Assembly (NCBI GenBank): GCA_964483695.1
Contig: CAZACZ010000085.1
Span: 1-11,128, forward strand
DNA: 11,128 nucleotides
Source: CAZACZ01 sp964483695
GTDB taxonomy: Bacteria > Deinococcota > Deinococci > Deinococcales > Trueperaceae
Direction of reading: 5' to 3'
Shown here: in pieces, positions 5,592-11,128 of the stretch
Layout: each line of letters starts with the position of its first letter
Position numbering within the stretch: the first letter of the stretch is position 1
The notes under the pieces: generated by a model
What the model saw: the letters and a program-made list of their open reading frames with translations, nothing else
Databases searched by the model: none
What the model was told of the DNA's origin: nothing
Position numbers and translations under genes: made by a program

Positions 5592-7352
5592 TCAGACCGG
5601 GCCCACCACCGGGCCCACCGCCGCGCCCAACACCGCCGACGCCCCGAACTGCGCCTCGTGGAGCCGGCGGTAGGCCGTCCCGCGCGCCAGCAGCTCCTGA
5701 TGCTGCCCCTGCTCGACGACCCGCCCGTCGTCCACCACCACGATGAGGTCGGCGTGCTGGACGGTGGCCAGCCGGTGGGCGATGACGAGCGTGGTGCGGC
5801 CCCGCGCCAACTCCTCCAGCGAGCGCTGGATGGCGCGCTCGGTCTCGCTGTCGAGCGCCGAGGTGGCTTCGTCCAGGATGAGGATGGGCGGGTTCTTCAG
5901 GAACATGCGCGCGATCGCGAGGCGTTGCTTCTGGCCGCCCGAGAGCTTCACCCCGCGCTCGCCCACCACCGTGTCGAGACCGTTCGGCAGGTTGGCGATG
6001 ACGTCGTCGAGCCGTGCGCGGCGCGCCGCCACGAGGATCTCCTCCTCGGAGGCGTCGAGCCGGCCGTAGGCGATGTTCTCGCGCACCGTCCCGCCGAACA
6101 GGAAGACGTCTTGCTGCACGATGCCGATCTGGCTCCGGAGCGACGCCAGCGTCATGTCGCGCACGTCGATGCCGTCGACGGTGATGCGCCCACCGGTGAC
6201 GTCGTAGAAGCGCGGCAGCAGCGAGCAGATGGTCGTCTTGCCGGCGCCCGACGGGCCCACGAACGCCACCGTTTGGCCCGGTGCGACCTCCAGGTCGACG
6301 CCCCGCAGCACCGGACGCCCCGGAACGTAGGCGTAGTCGACGTGCTCGAAGCGGATGTCGCCGCGTAGGTCCTTCACCGGCTTGGCGCTGGGTCGGTCGG
6401 CGATGTCGGGCTCGGTGTCGAGCAGCTCGAGGTAGCGCCGGAAGCCGGCGATGCCCTTGGGGTACGTCTCGATCACCGAGTTGATCTTCTCGATGGGGCG
6501 GAAGAACACCCCGACCAGCAGCAGGAACGCCACGAAGCCGCCGTTCGAGAGCGCTCCCGTGACCACGAAGTAGCTGCCCGCCACCATCACCACCAACTGC
6601 GTCAGCCGCATGCTGAGGTAGCTGAGTGCGTGGGTGGCCGCCATGATGCCGTACGCCTCGAGCTTGGTGCGGCGGTACGCCTGGTTGTCCTTGGCGAACA
6701 GCCGGCGCTCGTGGTCCTCGTTGGCGAACGCCTGCACCACGCGCATGCCGCCGACGTTCTCTTCGATGCGGGCGTTGAAGTCGCCGACGCGGGCGTAGAT
6801 CGCGCGCCAATTGCGCGCCATGCGGCCGCCGTAGCGGGTGGTGAACCACCCCGTGAACGGCACGACGGCCAAGGTGATCAGCGCCAGCGGGGCGTTCACC
6901 AGGAACATCAGCACGAACGCCCCCACCAGCGTCATGACCGCGATGAAGAGGTCCTCCGGTCCGTGGTGCGCTACCTCGCCGATCTCCTCGAGGTCCTTCG
7001 TCAGACGGCCGACGATGTGCCCGGTCTTCTGGTCGTCGTAGAAGCGGAACGAGAGCTTCTGCAGGTGGTCGAACGCCTTGCGGCGCATGTCGGTCTCGAT
7101 GTTGATGCCAAGCATGTGGCCCCAGTAGGTGACGATGGCCATCAGGCCGGTGTTGAGCAGGTACACCGCCAGCAGGCCAAGCGCTGCTACCGCGATGACG
7201 CGCCAGTTCCCGCCGGGCAGCAGGCGATCGATGAAGAGCTGCACCGCGATCGGGAACCCCAGCTCCAGCACGCCTGACGTCACGGCGCTGGCGAAGTCGA
7301 GCGCGAACAAGCGCTTGTAGGGCGCGTAGTAGGCGAAGAAGCGGCGGATCAC
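5592..7352 (-). CDS. ABC exporter half-transporter (membrane + ATPase)
   Basis: The 586-aa product is a type IV (MsbA/BmrA-like) exporter half that would work as a dimer in the cytoplasmic membrane, moving a lipid, peptide or drug outward using ATP. The N-terminal ~310 residues hold six predicted transmembrane segments (for example SAVTSGVLELGFPIAVQLFI, VIAVAALGLLAVYLL, LFIAVMTLVGAFVLMFLV, LVVMVAGSYFVV). The ATPase domain is complete: Walker A GPSGAGKT at 366-373, Q-loop VQQD at 412-415, signature LSGGQ at 470-474, Walker B LILDE at 491-495 with catalytic Glu495, D-loop SALD and H-loop His526. The GTG start at 7352 fits family length and follows TATCAT by six bases. The frame runs on far upstream by chance. 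The C-terminus ends VGPVVGPV from a 12-bp duplication. It is divergent from the BTAD regulator, which might control it; the substrate is unknown. Confidence 0.92.
   Translation of the reverse strand: MIRRFFAYYAPYKRLFALDFASAVTSGVLELGFPIAVQLFIDRLLPGGNWRVIAVAALGLLAVYLLNTGLMAIVTYWGHMLGINIETDMRRKAFDHLQKLSFRFYDDQKTGHIVGRLTKDLEEIGEVAHHGPEDLFIAVMTLVGAFVLMFLVNAPLALITLAVVPFTGWFTTRYGGRMARNWRAIYARVGDFNARIEENVGGMRVVQAFANEDHERRLFAKDNQAYRRTKLEAYGIMAATHALSYLSMRLTQLVVMVAGSYFVVTGALSNGGFVAFLLLVGVFFRPIEKINSVIETYPKGIAGFRRYLELLDTEPDIADRPSAKPVKDLRGDIRFEHVDYAYVPGRPVLRGVDLEVAPGQTVAFVGPSGAGKTTICSLLPRFYDVTGGRITVDGIDVRDMTLASLRSQIGIVQQDVFLFGGTVRENIAYGRLDASEEEILVAARRARLDDVIANLPNGLDTVVGERGVKLSGGQKQRLAIARMFLKNPPILILDEATSALDSETERAIQRSLEELARGRTTLVIAHRLATVQHADLIVVVDDGRVVEQGQHQELLARGTAYRRLHEAQFGASAVLGAAVGPVVGPV
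5596..5619. repeat. exact 12-bp tandem duplication at the 3' end of the exporter gene
   Basis: ACCGGGCCCACC occurs twice in a row (5596-5607 and 5608-5619) and encodes the C-terminal repeat of Val-Gly-Pro-Val. It preserves the frame and lies beyond the ATPase domain. Confidence 0.7.
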
Positions 7353-7358
7353 CGAACG

Positions 7359-7364
7359 ATGATA
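7359..7364 (-). promoter_or_regulatory. -10 box (TATCAT) of a probable leaderless exporter transcript
   Basis: On the minus strand TATCAT is followed by CGTTCG and the GTG start of the ABC exporter. No Shine-Dalgarno sequence is present and the -35 region is weak, which may mean the promoter depends on an activator. Confidence 0.45.
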
Positions 7365-7490
7365 CGAGGAGCGGCACCTGCGCGGCACCGTGGCGGCGCG
7401 GTGAAGACCGCACGGACGCGCACGTGGCGACCGTACAGAATGCGGACACGTCATGCGACCGCCGCCCGCTTCCCGCCTCGCGCTCTTCCC

Positions 7491-9508
7491 GTGACGGCAC
7501 CTTCGGTCCGTCTCACCCTGTTGGGCACGCCAAGGGCGGAGGTCGGCGGGCGCGCCGTCGATCTGGTGATCGACCGCCCGACGTCGCTGCTGATCGTGTT
7601 GGCGCTCCGAGGCGACTGGGTGCGTCGCTCCGAACTGGCCACCCTCTACCGTCCCGACGACGACGATCGCAGCGCGCACGCGTACCTGCGCAAGCTCGTG
7701 TTCCGCGCTCGGCAGGCCCCTTGGGCGAACGACCTGGTGGTCGAGGCCGGGCGCCTGCGCTGGCGGGTCGCGAGCGACGTAGCCGAGCTTCGCGCCGCCG
7801 CCGCAACCGCCCGGCACGAGGCCGTCGTCGGCGTCTACCGAGGCGCCCTGCTGGCCGACGTCGACCTGCCCGACGTCGCCGGCTTCCAGGCGCTCGTCGA
7901 GGTGGAGCGCGACGAACTCCACGGCCTGTGGCGAGCCTCCGCCTTGCTGCACGCCCGCGCCTGCGAGGCCGGCGGCAGGCCCGACGAGGCGCTTCGCTGC
8001 CTCGAACGCCTGCTGCAGACCGATCCGCTGGACGAGGAGGCGGTGCAGACGCGCATGCGGCTGCTCCTGGGCAGCCGCAGGCATCACGACGCGTGGCTGG
8101 CGTTCGAGCGCTTCCGGAGCAGGCTGGCGGCCGACCTGGGGGTCGAGCCGCTGGAGGCGACGCTCGCCCTGGCGGACATCGCGCGCCGGGGCGACGGCGC
8201 GGCGAGCGTGGGCGGAGCCGCGCGGGCGGTTAGTGGCACGGTGCTCATCGCGGGCGACGCGGCGCACGCCGCGGGCGGACCGTCCGGCGGTGCGCAGGTC
8301 GGGGCGGCCGCGGTCCACGGCGGCGCGACGGACGCGTTGCCCGCGATCGATGGCCCGCTGGTGGGGCGCGACGACGAGGTCGCGCGGATCGAGCGGTGGT
8401 GGAGCGACGGCACCGCGCGCTGGGTGACCATCACCGGCCTCGGCGGCGTGGGCAAAACGCGCTTGGCGGCCGAGCTCGCGCACCGTTCCGCCGCGTCGGG
8501 CGAGCGCGTGGTGGTGGTGTCGTGTGCCGGGATGCAGCACGTCGACAGCGTGATGCTCGCGGTGGTGTTGGCCCTCGGTCAGGAACCGGCGGGGGCGCTT
8601 GACCCGAGCGAGCAGGTGCGACGCGCCCTCGGGCAGCACCCTTCGTTGGTGGTGCTGGACGATCTCGAGCCCGAAGCGAGCGCCGCCGTCGCCCTGGCGC
8701 TCGAAGGCGTCCCACGGCTGCGGGTGGTGGCCACCTCCCGCCAGCCGCTCGACGTGCCCGACGAGTGGCTGGCCGACCTGCCCGGTCTGGCGTCCCCCCC
8801 AGCGGACGCCACCGACGACCTGAAGACCTACGCGGCAGTGCGCTTCTTCCTGACGAGGGCGGAGCGCCGAGCCGCGCTTCCCCAGACCGACCCCGCGACG
8901 CTCGCGGCGATCGCCGAGCTGTGCCGGCGCGTCGACGGCTTGCCGCTGGCGCTCGAGCTGGCCAGCACCTGGACCCGCCTCGGCTCGGTCGCGTCGCTGC
9001 TCGAGCGCCTCGACCGCGACGTCGCGACGCTGACCTCGGCGACCGACGACGTGCCGGCCCGCCACCGCGACATCGAGGCCGTGATCGGCGCCACGCTCGG
9101 CCTGCTCACGCCAACCGAGGAGGAGACGCTGGCGGGGTTCACGGCGTACGAGGCCGGGTTCGGCCTGTGGGTCCCACAGCGCTCGCAGCCGCCCGGGCTG
9201 GCGAGTCTGCTGCGCTTGGTGAACCTCGGCCTGGTGCGGCGCACGCGCGCCGGCAGGTACCAGGTGCACGCCTTGGTGCGCTCGGTGGTGGACGCGCGCG
9301 TCGGCCCCGAGCGGCGCGCCAGCGCGCGCAGGGCGATGCGTGCGCACACCGCCGCACTCCTGCGCGAGGCGGCGTCGGACCTCAAGTACCGCGACGAACG
9401 GCAAGCCGTGCAGCGTCTCACGCCCGAGCTCGATGCGGTTCGCCTCGCCTGGCAGGACGCCATCGCCGGCGCCGACGGGACCGCGGTCGCGGAGATGGAG
9501 GAGGGGCT
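7491..9508 (+). CDS. BTAD / NB-ARC signalling regulator, N-terminal part up to the assembly gap
   Basis: This is the front of a large STAND-type transcription regulator (AfsR/SARP-like layout). The chosen GTG gives MTAPSVRLTLLGTPRAEV, the usual beginning of such proteins; ATG 7440 and ATG 7359 are in-frame alternatives with poor support. Residues ~6-95 form the winged-helix DNA-binding domain. Residues ~97-230 form the BTAD domain, with YRGALLADVDLPDVAGFQALVE and LLQTDPLDEEAVQTRMRLLL. An Ala/Gly-rich linker follows. The NB-ARC ATPase then starts at GPLVGRDDEVARIE, with Walker A GLGGVGKT at 316-323, Walker B LVVLDD at 386-391, a sensor-like VVATSRQPLDV, and GLPLA at 483-487. A winged-helix and helical region follows to the gap. 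Nucleotide-controlled oligomerisation probably governs DNA binding. It is divergent from the ABC exporter; no clear RBS or -10 box fixes its start. Confidence 0.88.
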
Positions 9509-9608
9509 NNNNNNNNNNNNNNNNNNNNNNNNNNNNNNNNNNNNNNNNNNNNNNNNNNNNNNNNNNNNNNNNNNNNNNNNNNNNNNNNNNNNNNNNNNNN
9601 NNNNNNNN
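9509..9608. other. assembly gap of 100 N
   Basis: Exactly 100 N interrupt the regulator gene. The frames on the two sides differ by one base, so if it is one intact gene the true missing length is a multiple of three, not 100. The 100 is therefore likely a placeholder for unknown length. Confidence 0.97.
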
Positions 9609-10434
9609 CTTCCAGCAGGCGTTGGCGGCGTACGAGAGCATCGACGATGCCTGGGGCGTCTCGCGCGCGGCCAACAACCTCGGCGCCATCGCGACCCTCG
9701 TCGGTGACGATGCCGCGGCGCTCGGCTGGGGGCGTCGCGCGATGGAGGCGTGCGAACGAACGGGCAACCAGCGCGGGATGGCCGGAGCCGCGATCAACCT
9801 CGGTGTGGCCAACGAGTCGCTCGGCGCCTTCGACGAGGCTGAGCGGCACTACCGCACCGGGCTCGCGACGTACCAGGCCATGAACGACCCACGCGGCGAG
9901 TCCTCCGCCTGGACCAACCTCGGCCACGTGGCGGAGCGGCGCGGCGACGACCACGTCGCCCGGGACGCCTACGAGCGCAGCCTCACGCTCAAGCGCGCCG
10001 TCGGGGATCCGGTGGCGACGGCCATCTCGTTGACGAACTTGGGCGACGTGCAGGTTCGCCTGGGGGATGCGGCCAGGGCGCGCGCCAACATCCTCGAGGC
10101 CTTGCGGCTGGCGCACGAAGCCGGCGCTGCGATGTACGTCGCGCGGGCTCTGTGGTCGGTCGTGAAGGAGCGCCTCGACGCCGGCGACCGGGGCGGCGCG
10201 GCGCGCATCCTGGCCGCCATCGAAGACCACCCGGCCAGCGAAGGCTGGCTGCGGGCCGAGGTGGCCGCGATGCGGCGTGCGTGGCCGGACGCTGCGGTGG
10301 CGACTCCCGCGACGTCCGACGAGGGTGCGGCCGCGGAAGCGCCGGCGTCGGTCAGCGCTGCCGGCGCGGTCGACGTCTTGGCCGAGGCGGTGGCTTGGAC
10401 GTTCGAGCGCTACGCCGGCGTCGGCGACCGTTAG
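9609..10434 (+). CDS. TPR-repeat C-terminal part of the BTAD/NB-ARC regulator
   Basis: The frame leaving the gap is open for 274 residues to the TAG at 10432-10434. It contains at least four consecutive 40-residue tetratricopeptide units of the long TPR_12/MalT-like kind. Each has an 'NLG' turn: RAANNLGAIATLVGDDAAAL, AINLGVANESLGAFDEAERHY, WTNLGHVAERRGDDHVARDAY and LTNLGDVQVRLGDAARARANI. The repeats end in acidic motifs such as GNQRG, NDPRG and GDPVA. This is the sensor/scaffold end expected after an NB-ARC module, so the two pieces are taken as one gene, although the gap prevents proof. The last ~60 residues are an Ala/Val-rich linker and a short helix ending VAWTFERYAGVGDR. Following it are repeats, a 55-aa gene and a lipoprotein gene on the same strand. 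Confidence 0.85.
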
Positions 10435-10502
10435 GCCCGTTCTTCGTCGAGCGAACCGGACCATGCGGTGCTGGCGCATCGCGGCGGCCGCCGCTGGACG
10501 AC

Positions 10503-10578
10503 CGTGGAACGTCGTCGTACCGCCGTCGGGCCACCCATGGACCGCCGCCGTACCGCCATGGGCCACCCATGGAACGCC
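10503..10578. repeat. 33-bp imperfect tandem duplication
   Basis: The segment 10513-10545 is repeated with several changes at 10546-10578; both begin CG(T/C)CGTACCGCC and include GGGCCACCCATGGA. Upstream, GTGGAACGTCG at 10504 echoes the same GGAACG core. In 10556-10572 CCATGGG-CCA-CCCATGG makes a perfect 7-bp inverted repeat with a 3-nt loop. The 174-bp spacer 10435-10608 holds no convincing gene apart from these repeats and the promoter. Confidence 0.6.
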
Positions 10579-10602
10579 CATGGAACGCCAGCCCCCTAGC
10601 CT
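10557..10602 (+). promoter_or_regulatory. phased 11-bp direct repeats before a TAGCCT -10 box (SARP-like operator/promoter)
   Basis: Three consecutive 11-mers, CATGGGCCACC (10557-10567), CATGGAACGCC (10568-10578) and CATGGAACGCC (10579-10589), lie on one face of the helix. Seven bases later is TAGCCT (10597-10602), and six bases after that the ATG at 10609. The -35 region (about 10574-10579) has no TTGACA match and falls inside the repeats. Direct repeats at 11-bp period overlapping the -35 position and ending about 8 bp before the -10 box are the documented layout of SARP-activated promoters. The likely binder is the BTAD regulator encoded just upstream, by inference. Confidence 0.55.
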
Positions 10603-10608
10603 TGCCGC

Positions 10609-10776
10609 ATGACCGATCGCACCATCGCGAGCTACGTCGTGCGCGTCACCGTGCGCGCCGGGGCGTGGCGCATCGTCGTGACCGACGTGCGCAGCGGCGA
10701 GGCGTGGACGTGCGCCAGCTTCGCCGAACTCGCCCAACGACTCGAGCACCAGTCGCACACGAGACCCGCGGCGTGA
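10609..10776 (+). CDS. Small protein, 55 aa, downstream of the BTAD regulator
   Basis: The gene begins at an ATG six bases after TAGCCT, so its mRNA is probably leaderless, and ends at TGA 10774-10776. The product starts MTDRTIASYVVRVTVRAGAW and continues RIVVTDVRSGEAWTCASFAELAQRLEHQ. It looks like two or three beta strands (SYVVRVTV, WRIVVTDVRSGEAWTCA) followed by a helix (SFAELAQRLEHQ), with a short polar tail. From memory, similar short proteins with 'ASYVVR...WR..V..V.SGE...F......' occur beside BTAD regulators in Deinococcota and Chloroflexi, with no known role. It has one Cys, no signal peptide and no membrane segment. Codon use shows GC-rich third positions, supporting that it is real. 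The lipoprotein gene follows after 62 bp. Confidence 0.65.
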   Translation: MTDRTIASYVVRVTVRAGAWRIVVTDVRSGEAWTCASFAELAQRLEHQSHTRPAA

Positions 10777-10838
10777 ACGGACACCGCGCGCCCGACCCGC
10801 ACCCCGATGGCCGACGCCGCCCCAGGCAGGAGGACACG

Positions 10839-11128
10839 ATGCACCCACGACCCGCACCGAACCGCCCCCGCTCCACGCTCCGCCGCTCCGGACGGCCCGT
10901 TCTGGTGGCGTTGCTGCTGCTCACACTCGCCGCCTGCGGCGGCACGCCGCCACCCCCCGAACCGGACGACGGGGACACCACCGGCGCCGTCGCCGAGCTG
11001 ATCGATGGCGCCCAGGACGGCGAGATCGTCGCCGAGGTGACGGTCACGACGTTGAGCGCAGCGTCCTCGCAGGCGCTCCACACCTACGCCAGCGCCTTCG
11101 AGGACACGCCGCTGATCGTCGAAGCGAC
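10839..11128 (+). CDS. Lipoprotein, N-terminal part, unknown function
   Basis: The frame is open from the ATG at 10839 to the end of the window (96 complete codons). AGGAGG at 10828-10833 lies five bases before the ATG. Residues 1-20 are strongly basic (RPRSTLRRSGRP), then comes a hydrophobic core VLVALLLLTL, and the lipobox LAAC ends at Cys33 with a following GG. The protein should be lipidated at Cys33 and anchored to the cell envelope. The mature part opens with a Pro/Asp/Gly/Thr-rich linker (TPPPPEPDDGDTTG) and then TGAVAELIDGAQDGEIVAEVTVTT, which may begin a folded domain. Its family cannot be recognised from this much. Together with the 55-aa gene it is probably part of the set controlled by the upstream BTAD regulator. 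Confidence 0.8.
   Translation, partial: MHPRPAPNRPRSTLRRSGRPVLVALLLLTLAACGGTPPPPEPDDGDTTGAVAELIDGAQDGEIVAEVTVTTLSAASSQALHTYASAFEDTPLIVEA

Noticed and set aside
5431..7500. A 689-codon minus-strand frame over the exporter gene
   Set aside because: It is Arg/Gly/Pro/His-rich without domain signatures and overlaps the true ABC frame completely.
5592..9812. A single minus-strand frame of about 1400 codons across the exporter, the BTAD gene and the N gap
   Set aside because: Only the part 5592-7352 is protein-like. The rest is antisense to the BTAD/NB-ARC gene and stays open because stops are rare at this GC content and N is not read as a stop.
10503..10589. CRISPR-like array from the repeats after the BTAD gene
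   Set aside because: Repeats are 11 and 33 bp, contiguous, without unique spacers, and no cas gene is present.
10632..11081. Minus-strand frames of about 145-149 codons opposite the 55-aa and lipoprotein genes
   Set aside because: The plus-strand genes have a -10/SD context and a clear lipobox; the antisense frames have no recognisable features.

Overview
The window is about 11.1 kb of very GC-rich bacterial chromosome, densely packed and coding on both strands. A run of 100 N at 9509-9608 shows that it comes from a draft scaffold. No ribosomal RNA, tRNA, insertion sequence, phage gene or CRISPR array is visible. Two things suggest a Deinococcota-type organism (for example a Trueperaceae relative): a BTAD/NB-ARC/TPR regulator followed by a tiny gene and a lipoprotein, and start codons that sit 6-8 nt after a -10 box of the TANNNT type, as in leaderless transcripts. 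Actinobacteria and Chloroflexi also fit these features, so the assignment is tentative.

Left part (1-3550). A truncated TolB-like beta-propeller protein ends at 449 and converges on mobA (molybdenum cofactor guanylyltransferase, minus strand). Directly upstream of mobA is a CGNR zinc-finger regulator gene. Its start codon abuts an 8-bp inverted repeat lying between it and a divergent promoter. That promoter probably reads a 110-aa protein of unknown function and perhaps a GyrI-like small-molecule-binding protein. The GyrI-like gene converges on an ArsR-type HTH regulator with a C-terminal DUF2087 domain, which has a good sigma70-like promoter with overlapping palindromes.

Middle part (3551-7352). 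A predicted exported metallophosphoesterase points right. A DinB-family protein and a complete ABC exporter half-transporter (membrane plus ATPase domains in one chain) point left. The spacer between dinB and the exporter gene holds four copies of a 12-bp tandem repeat.

Right part (7353-11128). Divergent from the exporter is a large signalling regulator: winged helix, BTAD, NB-ARC ATPase and, after the assembly gap, 40-residue TPR repeats. Next comes a 170-bp spacer with three phased 11-bp direct repeats immediately upstream of a TAGCCT -10 box, then a 55-aa gene, then the start of a lipoprotein gene that runs off the window. This repeat/-10 layout is what SARP-type BTAD activators use, so the best hypothesis for a new system here is a self-contained module: a STAND/BTAD sensor that switches on a small protein and a surface lipoprotein.
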